From contig DAOTFU010000015.1 of the NCBI GenBank assembly GCA_035446765.1, positions 1 through 24,638 on the forward strand: a stretch of DNA of 24,638 bases. Reading direction: 5' to 3'. Of the stretch, positions 8,180-16,570 are shown in pieces. Under the pieces are notes generated by a model that searched no databases, was not told the origin of the DNA, and saw nothing but the letters and a program-made list of their open reading frames with translations. The translations under genes were made by a program, and so were the position numbers. This DNA comes from JALOAF01 sp035446765 (lineage in GTDB: Bacteria > Patescibacteriota > Gracilibacteria > Absconditabacterales > Absconditicoccaceae). How positions within the stretch are numbered: position 1 is the stretch's first letter; every line of letters begins with the position of its first letter.

Positions 8180-10381
8180 ATGGCGATATTTAAGGTAAAG
8201 AAGAGAAATGGGTCGATAGTAGATTTTGATAGATCCAAAATTGAAAAGGCTATAAAACTAGCGATTGAAGCTGTATGATGATCAGATTTCTCAAAAATAG
8301 CAGATATTGTAGATGAAGTAGTAAGTATAGTAGAAAAGAAGACTGGTAAAAACATACCAGATGTAGAATCCATCCAAGACGCTGTAGAGGAAGTCTTGAT
8401 AAAAAAATGACATGATACTTTGGCAAAATCTTATATCAAGTATCGTGCAATGAGAAGTCAAAGTAGGTCAGCAAAAAATGTAGTAATAGAGGTATGAAAG
8501 ACAATGCAAGAATATTTGGACAACCTAGATTGGAGGATAAACGAAAATGCAAATATAGGATATTCTATTGGATGATTAATATTGAAAAATAGTGAAAAAA
8601 TTACTGCAAATTATCGACTTTCACACGTATATCCAGAAGAAATCGGTAATGCGCATAGAAATGGAGACTATCATATACATGATTTGTGAATGTTTACTCC
8701 ATATTGTGCTTGACGAAGCTTAAGGGCTTTGTTGGAAGAATGATTTAATGGGGTTGATGGAAAATTGCAGTCTGCTCCTCCAAGAAACTTACAATCTGCA
8801 GTAAACCAAATGATAAACTTTTTGGGTACATTGCAAAATGAATGGGCTGGTGCACAAGCATTTAGTTCATTTGACACATACTTGTCTCCTTTTGTACACA
8901 AAAGAAGAAGAGAGATATTGGATGAATTGAAAGCTACATGAGCAAAATTTGAAAATGAAGAAGAAAAAAATGCATTTGTAGAAAAAAAATTGCGCAAATA
9001 TACAAAACAACAAATGCAAAACTTTATATTTGGATTGAATGTACCAAGTAGATGGTGAACACAAACTCCTTTTACAAATATCACTTTGGATTGGGTTTGT
9101 CCACCAGATCTAAAAGAAAAGGCTTTGTTGCTAGGGTGATTAGAGACTGGTCCATATGAAAAAAAGTTTGGAGAATTGGAGGAGGAAATGAAATTGATAA
9201 ATGAAATATTGATAGAGGTATATATAGAATGAGACAATGCTGGATCTGTATTTACATTTCCAATACCTACATACAATATCGTAGAAAACTTTCCTTGGAA
9301 CGATCCACTGGTAGATAGTTTATTTGAGATGACAGCAAAATATGGAATACCATACTTTCAAAACTTCATAGGATCACAATTTGAAAAAAATGAAGATGGA
9401 AGAATCACAGACAAAAGAAAGGAATGAGCATATAGTCCAGATGCGGTAAGAAGTATGTGTTGTAGATTACAATTGGATTTGAAACAATTGGAAAAAAGAT
9501 GAGGAGGACTTTTTGGATCTAGTGAGATGACCTGAAGTATATGAGTAGTGACAATTAATGCTGCTAGGATATGATACAACTTTCAATGAGATATGGATGG
9601 GTTCAAAAATCAACTAAAATATCTAATGGATTTGGCAAAGATGTGATTGGAATTGAAAAGAAAAGAAATGTCTAAATGGCTGGATGCATGACTGTATCCT
9701 TATACAAAAAGATATTTAAATACATTTAGAAATCACTTCTCTACTATATGAATTAATGGTGTAAATGAAGCCGTGATGAACTTCACAAAATGAGAACATG
9801 ATATTACTAGCCAAGAATGAATGGAATTGGCAAATGAAATATTGGATTATATGAGAGACATACTTGTGGATTATCAAGAAGAAACTGGAAATCTGTACAA
9901 TTTGGAAGCTACTCCAGCTGAATGAACTACATATAGATTTGCAAAAGAAGATCAAAAACAATTGAAATGAATAATACAAGCTGGTACAGATGATGCACCC
10001 TATTACACCAACTCTTCTCAATTGCCTGTGTGATTTACAGATGATGTATTTGAGGCAATGGATTTGCAAGATGATTTGCAATGTAAATATACATGATGAA
10101 CTGTATTACACTTGTATATGTGAGAAAGGATGACATCAGATGCTTGTAAAGCATTGGTAAAAAAAGCTCTATCTAACTATCAAATGCCTTATATATCTAT
10201 ATCTCCTACGTTCTCAATATGTCCAAAACATGGATACATAGCTGGAGAGCATGACTATTGTCCTATATGTGACCAGGAAATATGATACACATGAGAAAAA
10301 TTTGATATGGAAACTAGAAAAAAATATACAAGTGATCCTGAAAAATTGGACAAAATCAGAAGAGATGGATCTACGGACTAA
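8180..10381 (+). CDS. nrdD: Anaerobic (class III) ribonucleoside-triphosphate reductase, large part without the glycyl-radical domain
   Basis: A 733-residue protein that, with its radical domain, reduces NTPs to dNTPs under anaerobic conditions. Residues 1-95 form an ATP-cone (MAIFKVKKRNGSIVDF...), the allosteric site. The ten-stranded barrel follows, with RNLQSAVNQMINFLGT, SRWGTQTPFTNITLDW, the Cys pair in RSMCCRLQLD and SEMTGSIGVVTINAARIGY. The metal-binding region CPKHGY..CPICDQEIGYTGE is near the end. About thirty glycines are TGA. The chain stops at a double TAATAA right after KIRRDGSTD, just before the glycyl-radical segment that single-chain homologues carry; that segment is encoded separately at 10492. 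NrdR boxes lie upstream and nrdG downstream. Confidence 0.95.
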
Positions 10382-10392
10382 TAAATCAATTG

Positions 10393-10448
10393 TTATTGGT
10401 GTATTGGCTAGTTGTATAGTTGTGACTGTTACACAAATAAACCAATAA
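10393..10448 (+). other. Inverted repeat between the two nrdD parts
   Basis: TTATTGGT (10393-10400) and ACCAATAA (10441-10448) are perfect 8-bp complements. Inside them, TTGTG/CACAA forms a second hairpin. The element fills about half of the 110-nt gap between the stop of the large NrdD part and the ATG of the radical domain. It has no T run, so it is not a standard terminator. Confidence 0.55.
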
Positions 10449-10491
10449 ACGCATCACAAAACCTTTTTATCAAATAAATTTTAAAAGAAAA

Positions 10492-10782
10492 ATGAACGAA
10501 TCAAAAAGAACAAAATGTCTAGTATACACTAGAGTAATGGGTTATTTATCTCCTACTTACAGGTACAATGTGGGTAAAAAGTCTGAATTTTATAGCAGAA
10601 AGTATTTTGACAAACAAAAAGCTGCTAATCATGATTTTGCGATGCAATATGGTAGTGCTTGCAGAGGCATGGAATTTAGTACTAATACAAATTTGATAAA
10701 AGGTGCTGCAGAACCAATGATGCAAACAGTGAGAAATGGTTGATGTGGTGGAAAAAGTGATTGTGGAGATTGTGAAGAATAA
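10492..10782 (+). CDS. Separate glycyl-radical domain of class III ribonucleotide reductase
   Basis: A 96-residue protein that matches only the C-terminal end of NrdD: KRTKCLVYTRVMGYLSP, with the radical glycine at residue 17 (codon GGT, not TGA), then YNVGKKSEFYSRKYF. In ordinary NrdD this follows directly after the point where the upstream ORF stops, so almost nothing is missing between the parts. Its tail adds GGCGGKSDCGDCEE, with three Cys in ten residues, which could bind metal. A purine-rich AAAAGAAAA precedes the ATG. By analogy with YfiD, the stand-alone glycyl-radical protein that rescues pyruvate formate-lyase, it may complement the large part in trans. NrdG, encoded next, would install the radical. 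Confidence 0.88.
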
Positions 10783-10813
10783 TACTTTAATGACAGAAAA
10801 ATATACAAAAATA

Positions 10814-10846
10814 AAAGTCCGACCTAAATAAATAAGTTCGGACTTT
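10814..10846. terminator. Hairpin between the radical-domain gene and nrdG
   Basis: AAAGTCCGA (10814-10822) pairs perfectly with TCGGACTTT (10838-10846). The T-rich side is clearer on the minus strand (CTTTTATTTTTG). On plus it may act as a processing or attenuating hairpin between the reductase and its activase. Confidence 0.5.
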
Positions 10847-10877
10847 AAATTTAGATAAAAAATATTATAAGATTGAT

Positions 10878-11588
10878 ATGAAATTGTGTGGAATACAGAA
10901 ATCTACTGTAGTAGATTATCCGTGAAAGTTAGCTTGTGTGGTATTTACATTGGGATGTAATTTTCGTTGTCCTTTTTGCCACAACCCCGAATCTGTCTTA
11001 CCAGAACAGATGAAACTTTTTGGTAATGATCTAATACCAGAAGATGCTTTTTTCAATTTTTTGAAAACTAGAAAATGAAAATTGGATGGAGTGAGTATAT
11101 GTGGTGGAGAACCAACTATACAGCCTGACTTGTATGATTTTGCCAAAAAAATAAAAGAAATGTGATTTTTGGTAAAGCTAGATACAAATGGTACTAATCC
11201 AGATATAGTAGAAAAAATGATAAAAGATAAGATATTGGATTATGTAGCAATAGACTTAAAACACACAAGAAACAAATACCAGACAGCCGTATGAGTAAAA
11301 CAAAATGATAAATTTTTTGAATGATATGAGCGCTTATTCAAAATTTTGAAAAAATCTAATATAGATTATGAATACAGGACTACTGTGATTAAGTGAATGC
11401 ATGAAATAGTTGATATAGAAGAAATGGCAAAATATATAAAATGAGCCAAGAATTTTTATCTACAAAATTATGTGTGAGGAAATACTTTGGATCCAAATTT
11501 TGGTGGAAAGGCTTTTGGTGAAGAAGAGTTGGAAAATATGTGTAAAGTAGCTAGAAAATATGTACAAAACTGTGGGATAAGAAAATAA
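10878..11588 (+). CDS. nrdG: Anaerobic ribonucleotide reductase activating protein (radical SAM)
   Basis: A 236-residue radical SAM enzyme that abstracts hydrogen from the NrdD glycine to form the glycyl radical. The iron-sulfur motif is CNFRCPFC (Cys 27, 31, 34), preceded by the typical start GIQKSTVVDYPGKLACVVFT. A SAM-binding GGEPT element (ICGGEPTIQPD) lies near residue 77. It is longer than E. coli NrdG (about 150 residues) and matches the larger NrdG/PflA-like type common in anaerobes. Several glycines are TGA. It follows the radical-domain gene and is 23 nt upstream of comEC, so the three are probably co-transcribed in part. Confidence 0.95.
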
Positions 11589-11611
11589 TATTTAAAAAAG
11601 ACAAATGGAAT

Positions 11612-13276
11612 ATGTTTATAATTTCTTTTGCTATATTTATACTTGTGCTCAGTACTTTTGAAAATATTTTTTTGGCTTTTTTGGTATTGTGACTAGTACT
11701 TGTTGCTTATTTTTTGATTGGCAAAAAGATATGATGAATAAAGATAAGAAGATGATTGTGAATGATAATACTAGCATTTGTCTTGTCGCTTGTGTCTATA
11801 TATGTCAAAAACTATAGCTATAATACAAAAACTGATATAGCTTATCACAATACTGGCTTAATAAGTCAAAACTTAAATGCTCCGCAGTCAAATTACTTTG
11901 TATGAACATGAAAAATATCTGATGTATATTCGTATCAAAGATATATATTTGAAGACAATGGTGGTCGTGAGTATTTTTTGAAATCTGAAAATAAATACAA
12001 AATATGAGACCAAATATGGCTCAATGCTTATTTTTCTCCAGCCTATACTGGATCAAAAGATATTTTTGATATCAAATGACAGTGGAAAGAATTAGGTGGA
12101 AAATGAATGTTTGAGTGAATATTTCATTATGAATTTGATTATCCAAAACGACTTATGATGAAATGATTTTATGGTAATCTGTATGAACAAAATGCGGTTA
12201 ATATAACAAATAAAATCCCCCTTGAGAAGGGGGAAGAAGGGGGTTCTGTGGGTATAATAAAAAATCCCCCTACCCCCTTTTATAAAGGGGGCGGCTCAAA
12301 TATTGGTTTCTTACAAAAAATTAGAAGATGACTCCAAGAAAAAGTGATAAAAGCATATGGAGAAAATAAAGAATCTTGATTGATATTGTGAATGCTGGTG
12401 TGAGACAAATCACAGATACCGCCAGACGAATATGATGGATTTATCAATTCGGGACTTGTACATATCATAGCAGTGAGTGGTGGAAACATAATCATGATAG
12501 TAGTATTTTTGTGAGCGGTGTTGTTTTTTCTGCCATTTTATGTGAGAAACGCTGTAATACTTGGAACCATAATACTTTATGCAATGATATGCGGTATGGA
12601 CAGCTCTGTATTTAGGGCCACAATAATGTGATGACTTGGTATGCTAGCACTATTTTGGTGAAGAGAGATAAATATATGGAGAGCCATGTGAATAGCTTTT
12701 GTAAGTATGTTATTGATCAATCCATACTTTTTGGCATATGATGTAGGGTTTTTGTTGAGTTTTTCTGCTATAGTTGGGATAGTGTACTTTGGGAAATGGA
12801 TCGATAATGCACAAAATTCCTCCCTTTTGAAGGGAGGTGCCCAAAGGGCGGTGGGTTTTAAAACCCCTACCCGTTCCGGGTCCCTTCCCCTTAAAAAGGG
12901 GACAAATAAACGACTGAAAAAAATATCTAAAGAATATGTGACACCAACAATATGAGCGACACTCGGAGTTTTGCCAGTAATGTTGTTTTTTATGTGAAAA
13001 ACAAATTTAGTGTGAATTTTTGCCAACTTTTTGGTAGTTCCCATCGTAGCTATAGTGATGATATATGGATTTGTAAGTACAATATTGTACACAATACTAC
13101 CCTGGTCAATTTTTTTGCGACCAGAGAAAATCTTGATCAAGTATATCTACATAATCTCAGATTTGGCAGAAAAATTTGGAATATATATACAAGCAGAATG
13201 AGCTTGGGTAAAATATGTGCTAATGGTGTTGTTTGTGCTGTGGTTGATTTTTGAGAGATTGGGAAAGAAAGACTAA
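11612..13276 (+). CDS. comEC: ComEC/Rec2-type DNA uptake channel protein, short form
   Basis: A 554-residue membrane protein, visible only with TGA as Gly. The N-terminal part has two or three membrane segments, then a soluble beta-rich (OB-like) region (about 75-190). The competence domain follows, with the signature GLVHIIAVSGGN near residue 285 and further segments such as VGFLLSFSAIVGIVYFG and GIFANFLVVPIVAIVM. It stops soon after the last membrane segments, so the C-terminal metallo-beta-lactamase-like domain of B. subtilis ComEC is absent. Two loops carry in-frame insertions of GC-rich palindromic repeats (12212-12292 and 12816-12903). The channel would pass single-stranded DNA into the cell. 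Its stop codon overlaps that of the convergent patatin gene. Confidence 0.9.
12212..12292. repeat. Palindromic repeat inserted in frame in comEC (copy 1)
   Basis: GC-rich hairpins CCCCCTT/AAGGGGG and CCCCCTTTTATAAAGGGGG are linked by a short spacer. They encode about 27 residues (KIPLEKGEEGGSV, then NPPTPFYKGGGS) between the soluble and channel domains of ComEC. Composition and hairpin arrangement match the intergenic composites at 16571 and 24171 and differ sharply from the AT-rich gene around it. The reading frame is kept. Confidence 0.8.
12816..12903. repeat. Palindromic repeat inserted in frame in comEC (copy 2)
   Basis: A row of hairpins: CCTCCC/GGGAGG, GCCC/GGGC, GGGTTTTAAAACCC, ACCCG/CGGGT and CCCCTTAAAAAGGGG. 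They encode about 29 residues (SSLLKGGAQRAVGFKTPT, then SGSLPLKKG) in a loop between two membrane segments. The frame stays open through the whole insert, and the ComEC sequence continues normally on both sides. Confidence 0.8.
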
Positions 13277-14061
13277 GAAAATTTTTTGATACAATCTTGA
13301 TATCACATCTCGTAAGCTTTTTTCATTTTCTTTTTGTCTAGAGATAGTATAGAGATTGGTATCTTTTTGTAAAAAAGATAGTCTACAAACTTGGTATTTT
13401 CCAGCAATTTGGATCTGAGCATCATCTCAAATGCTATCATAATATTGTCAAAGACTGTGTTGATCTCTTGGTTTTTTTGAAATTTGTTGAGGGCTACTCA
13501 GATTATTTTGTGATGTGGGTACATCTCTCTGGCTATGTCTACTGGGAAGTTGTTGAGCACTCCTCAATCTACAAGCAAATGATCTTTGTACTCTACGGGT
13601 GGAAAAACACCAGGAATTGACATGCTACCAAGAACAATTTCTGGTAAATTTCATTTTTGAAATAAAATATACTCTGCTTGATGTGCGTCTACAGCTCATA
13701 TGTACATCTTTTTTTTGAGAGAAGAAAATCTCTTGGGTATATTGGAATGGATAAGCTCTTCTATCTTTTTGTGAGACAACAATCATCAGGTTTTTTTAAA
13801 AACATCTTTGGCATAAAATTTGCCTATAGATAGTTTGGAAATTTGATTGTAAATCTCATCGGCAGACATGCCACTAGCCCAAGCCGATCAGACGATTGCT
13901 CCTATGCTTACACCAAATATTGCGTCTATGTCTTTGTCTATTCAAAGTTCTTCCAATCACTTGAGTATTCAGATACTATAAAATCATCTAAATCCTCCAC
14001 CTGAAAGCACAAGCACTTTTTTGGTTGATTTTTTTGGGAATATTTTGGAAAAGATGCTCAT
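13273..14061 (-). CDS. Patatin-like phospholipase
   Basis: A 262-residue protein with the patatin catalytic elements: the oxyanion-hole motif GGGFRG (residues 21-26, the last Gly is TGA), the nucleophile motif GVSIGA near residue 50 and the DGG aspartate motif (LLVDGGVLNN) near residue 145. It probably hydrolyses acyl chains from membrane lipids. No signal peptide is visible, so it should be cytoplasmic or at the inner membrane face. The start MSIFSKIFPKKSTKKVLVLSGG fits family N-termini; an ORF extension further upstream runs into the CCCCGGGG repeat and is not used. Its TAG (13273-13275) overlaps the comEC TAA (13274-13276) on the other strand. Confidence 0.92.
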
Positions 14062-14147
14062 AGATAGTTTGTATAAATATAAATATAAATTGATTGTATT
14101 TTTTGGGGAAAAACTTTCAATATTTAATTTTAAAATATTCCCGAGTA

Positions 14148-14190
14148 GACCCCGGGGTTGAAATATGTACTGACTATAAACCCCGGGGTC
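14148..14190. repeat. Border repeat A1 (paired CCCCGGGG palindromes)
   Basis: GACCCCGGGGTT and AACCCCGGGGTC face each other across 19 bp, 43 bp in all. This copy is the reverse complement of A2 and A3, with the same spacer apart from a few bases. It marks the left end of the array, between the patatin gene and NYN-1. The stretch 14191-14299 next to it holds no gene. Confidence 0.85.
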
Positions 14191-14299
14191 AATGGATTTC
14201 CTCCACTGGTTATTTCTTTGACCCACTTAACTGAGTCCAACTGAGATTCGTCTGAAATATTATTATACTCTAGTTTGACTGTGATTAGATTATTTTGAT

Positions 14300-14327
14300 T
14301 TGCAATTTTGAATTTTTTGATTATAAT
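14300..14327 (+). promoter_or_regulatory. Array plus-strand promoter P1
   Basis: TTGCAA, 16 bp, TATAAT. It belongs to the same conserved block (GATTTGCAATTTT..TTTTTTGATTATA) as P2, P3 and P4. Confidence 0.75.
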
Positions 14328-14333
14328 GAATAT

Positions 14334-14396
14334 GTTATCACGAGTGAGGTTGTATGGATCAAGTAATCGCTACTTGGTTGGTGCAATCTTTTTTTT
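14334..14396 (+). ncRNA. Predicted convergent small RNA 1 (antisense to NYN-1 3' end)
   Basis: From the P1 start, about 63 nt to a strong terminator: CAAGTA-ATCGC-TACTTG inside a longer paired stem (AGGTTGTAT with GTGCAATCT, including wobbles), then eight T. The stop codon of NYN-1 (14370-14372) lies in the hairpin loop, so the RNA is complementary to the last bases of the NYN-1 mRNA and its 3' flank. Confidence 0.55.
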
Positions 14397-14870
14397 ATAC
14401 TCTAATTTTGATCTTAAATTATTCAATGAGTCTATTTTCTCTTTTGCTGTCTTTTTTAAAAATACTGAATACTTTTGTTCATTTGGCACTATTAGTGTCA
14501 GTAATTTCTTTTCTTTATAAAAATGTTTTACTAAACACGCAAAGTCTCCATCTCATGTAACTATAATAGCCTTATCATATTTGTCATAATCTACCATGGC
14601 TTGTAGCACCAATTCAGCATCTACATTTCATTTTGTTTTTCAATTTTTTAGATTAAGAACTGGTTTAAAAATAAGTGTATATCAAACATCTTGAAAAAAT
14701 GTGTACATAGATTGGTTTTCTGGAACATATCATATGAATAGATAAATCTTGGATGCTTTATACTTTTTTCTTAAATATTTATTAAATTTTTGTCGATCAA
14801 GTTTCCATCACTGATCTTTGATAGATAAGTTAATATTTTGAGTATCTATAAATACAAAATTATTTTCCAT
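14370..14870 (-). CDS. NYN-domain (LabA/DUF88-like) nuclease 1
   Basis: A 166-residue single-domain protein of the NYN superfamily, PIN-like metal-dependent ribonucleases. The acidic residues expected at the active site are present: Asp9 in FIDTQN, Asp84 in KGNVDAELVLQAM and the Asp pair in VTGDGDF (about 107-109). The C-terminus is basic (EYKKKIAPTK). Several glycines are TGA. It has no adjacent protein-coding partner. It shares fold and length with NYN-2 but the two differ clearly in sequence, so they are not a recent duplication. It is controlled by the operator-bearing promoter at 14904-14958 and faces small RNA 1. Confidence 0.88.
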
Positions 14871-14903
14871 GATATAAATAAAAACATAAAGTTTATTAAA
14901 TAT

Positions 14904-14958
14904 ATTGTAGCAATCAAAAACTAAAAATCAATAGCTTTTGTCAAAACTTTTTTTGACA
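14904..14958 (-). promoter_or_regulatory. NYN-1 promoter with array operator
   Basis: Minus strand: the inverted repeat TGTCAAAAAAAGTTTTGACA (14958-14939) lies just upstream of TTGATT (14931-14926), a 16-bp spacer and TACAAT (14909-14904). The repeat is shared by all five array genes. Confidence 0.65.
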
Positions 14959-14967
14959 CATACTATA

Positions 14968-15010
14968 GACCCCGGGGTTTATATTCAGCGTATATTTCAA
15001 CCCCGGGGTC
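14968..15010. repeat. Border repeat A2
   Basis: A 43-bp type A border: GACCCCGGGGTT...AACCCCGGGGTC. On its right follows a small hairpin (ATGGCA-GATT-TGCCAT, 15019-15034) that also follows A3, and then promoter P2. Confidence 0.85.
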
Positions 15011-15047
15011 TTTTAATTATGGCAGATTTGCCATATTTTATTTCGAT

Positions 15048-15075
15048 TTGCAATTTTATTTTTTTTGATTATACT
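15048..15075 (+). promoter_or_regulatory. Array plus-strand promoter P2
   Basis: TTGCAA, 16 bp, TATACT, in the same sequence block as P1, P3 and P4. Confidence 0.75.
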
Positions 15076-15081
15076 AATATT

Positions 15082-15154
15082 GTTCACTCGAGGAAAGAGG
15101 GCTTTGCTTTCTTCCTCATAGAAGAGACTTCCTTAATTGGTTGTCTCTTTTTTT
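15082..15154 (+). ncRNA. Predicted convergent small RNA 2 (antisense to NYN-2 3' end)
   Basis: About 73 nt. A first hairpin pairs GAGGAA with TTCCTC. The terminator pairs AGAGAC (15123-15128) with GTCTCT (15143-15148) and ends in seven T. The NYN-2 stop codon (15133-15135) is in the terminator loop. The hairpin has no T run on the minus strand, so it serves the plus-strand RNA. Confidence 0.55.
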
Positions 15155-15624
15155 GATAAAATATGTTTTAGGTCTGACAGCGCTTGAATATTTGATCAAG
15201 ACGCATGCCTTAATTGTGAAGATGTTTTGTCTATAGTTGGTACTATTAGTCTTCATAACCTTTCTTCTTTAACAAGTCTTTGTATTAATGTATTAAAATC
15301 CCCATCTCATGATACAACATAAGCTAAAGATAGTCATCATATATACAAATCATCCATAACACTCATAGTTAAATCTATGTCTACATTTCATTTTATTGTC
15401 CCATCTTTCCTTAACATTGTCTGCTTAAATATAACTTGATATCAAATTTCTTTTAGTTTTTGATAAAAATAATCAAAACTATTTATATATCATAAGAATA
15501 TTTTTATTTGATCTATATTGAATTTTTTGTGCATATAATGAAAAAATAATTCTCGATCAATGGTCCATCATAATTCTTTCGTTCCTTTATGTATGTTTTG
15601 TGCATCAATATAAACTATTTTCAT
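15133..15624 (-). CDS. NYN-domain (LabA/DUF88-like) nuclease 2
   Basis: A 163-residue protein, again a complete NYN domain: Asp7 in YIDAQNIHKG, Asp82 in KGNVDIDLTMSVM and VSGDGDFNTL (Asp 107 and 109). More than ten glycines are TGA, including the catalytic-site SGDGDF. Expected activity is RNA cleavage; the target is unknown. The ATG at 15624 follows the leader ATGTTTTATTTGAAAG, which is repeated almost exactly before PemK-2, so the upstream ATG in that leader is not taken as the start. Confidence 0.88.
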
Positions 15625-15655
15625 CTTTCAAATAAAACATCATGTAAACAATTAG

Positions 15656-15697
15656 ACTATACCTTTCTATTTTGTTTTATCAAGATTATTTTTGACA
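15656..15697 (-). promoter_or_regulatory. NYN-2 promoter with array operator
   Basis: Minus strand: TGTCAAAAATAATCTTGATA (15697-15678). Its last six bases, TTGATA, serve as the -35 box; a 16-bp spacer and TATAGT (15661-15656) follow. A protein on the repeat would cover the promoter. Confidence 0.7.
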
Positions 15698-15706
15698 GTA
15701 TTATAA

Positions 15707-15748
15707 GACCCCGGGGTCCACTTGACAGCAAATAGGGACCCCGGGGTC
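15707..15748. repeat. Border repeat B1
   Basis: A 42-bp type B border: two GACCCCGGGGTC palindromes enclosing CACTTGACAGCAAATAGG. It differs from type A in its spacer and in the inner bases, and is nearly identical to B2. Confidence 0.85.
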
Positions 15749-15821
15749 AATTTTCGAAAATAACCCCGCAAGTTTTCGTCTAACTCACTATATTCGTTGA
15801 CTCAAATCTTCGGGATTTATT

Positions 15822-15926
15822 CTCAAATCATCCCGCTGGTGCAAAACTGTTTTCGAAAATAAAAAACCCTCCCCCACCACTAGGGCAAGGGAGTTTTTTG
15901 AGTTTAGACTACGAGTGATAGTTTAG
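15822..15926 (+). repeat. Element C1 (conserved terminator-bearing repeat)
   Basis: A 105-bp block with GCTGGTGCAAAACTGTTTTC, a TTTTCGAAAA palindrome, a terminator (CTCCC..GGGAG, TTTTTT at 15896) and the tail TTTAGACTACGAGTGATAG. C2 (16906-17009) is nearly the same over its full length; C3 (18704) shares the first half. It follows border B1. Between B1 and C1 (15749-15821) nothing codes. Confidence 0.8.
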
Positions 15927-15942
15927 TTTTTTTTATTTCGAT

Positions 15943-15970
15943 TTGCAATTTTATTTTTTTTGATTATACT
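15943..15970 (+). promoter_or_regulatory. Array plus-strand promoter P3
   Basis: TTGCAA, 16 bp, TATACT, directly after element C1. Confidence 0.75.
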
Positions 15971-15976
15971 TATTTT

Positions 15977-16102
15977 GTCTGTAGGGTTCGTCCCATTTTG
16001 TCGGACTATCTGATCTGACACAGACACAAAACTCCTTCGGGATCGTCCCAATGATTTGGGACAGAAAACGATACTTACTGCAATAGTTCAGTAAGTTTTT
16101 TT
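15977..16102 (+). ncRNA. Predicted convergent small RNA 3 (antisense to PemK-1 3' end)
   Basis: About 125 nt, the longest of the four. It contains two related segments, GGGTTCGTCCCA and GGGATCGTCCCA, each of which can fold, and ends in a strong terminator: ACTTACTG-CAATAGTT-CAGTAAGT plus six to seven T. The PemK-1 stop codon (16075-16077) is in this hairpin. Confidence 0.55.
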
Positions 16103-16464
16103 CTTATATTTAAAAAATCTTTTTTATTAATAAATCATATTTTACTTAATAGTCTTTTTGAATCGTAGAGTTTTATCTGTGATAATATAGCTATTCTATT
16201 TCACCTATCTTTTTGTAACTCAAAATTATAATAATAAATTCATTCTTTTTCTTTTGTGGTTATTGCTATTCATCGAAACAAATGGTTTGTAAATTTTTTT
16301 ATAATTATTACTGGTCTTGCAAATTCTGCTCATTTACCATTTTGTTCTCGTCATATATTTTTTCACATTTTTATAAAGAAAATATCCCTTTCTTTAAAAT
16401 AAACCTTTGTCTCACTTTTGTCTGTTTCTCTTTTTTGTTCATTTCGTTTATCAAAAACATCCAT
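16075..16464 (-). CDS. PemK/MazF-like toxin 1 (ribonuclease fold)
   Basis: A 129-residue protein of the PemK/MazF toxin superfamily. The core KERDIFFIKMGKNIGREQNGKGAEFARPVIIIKKF, then HLFRGIAITTKEKEG and RIAILSQIKLYDSKRL, is typical of the long PemK-like group. MazF-type toxins cut mRNA at short sequences. Seven glycines are TGA. No MazE- or PemI-like antitoxin ORF is upstream or downstream, on either strand. The start ATG (16464) is preferred over an in-frame ATG ten codons upstream because the upstream one lies in the conserved array leader. Confidence 0.88.
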
Positions 16465-16497
16465 ATTATTCTTAGTATTAAATAAAACATCAAACAA

Positions 16498-16539
16498 AAT
16501 ATATTAATTTGTTTTTCTTTATCAAGATTATTTTTGACA
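16498..16539 (-). promoter_or_regulatory. PemK-1 promoter with array operator
   Basis: Minus strand: TGTCAAAAATAATCTTGATA (16539-16520), whose TTGATA is the -35 box, then 16 bp and TATATT (16503-16498). Confidence 0.7.
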
Positions 16540-16570
16540 AGTCATTTTTCCTTTTTTCTATTCTAAGCTA

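Noticed and set aside
8671..9276. 201-residue minus-strand ORF
   Set aside because: Shadow of nrdD. Its openness arises because in-frame TGA and other codons on plus give few stops on minus.
10251..10448. 65-residue ORF across the end of the large nrdD part
   Set aside because: It is out of frame with NrdD over its first two thirds. The hydrophobic end is not part of any NrdD, and the inverted repeat explains the structure better.
12577..13140. 187-residue minus-strand ORF
   Set aside because: It lies opposite comEC, which shows clear family motifs on the plus strand when TGA is Gly. The minus frame has no recognisable motif and is a shadow.
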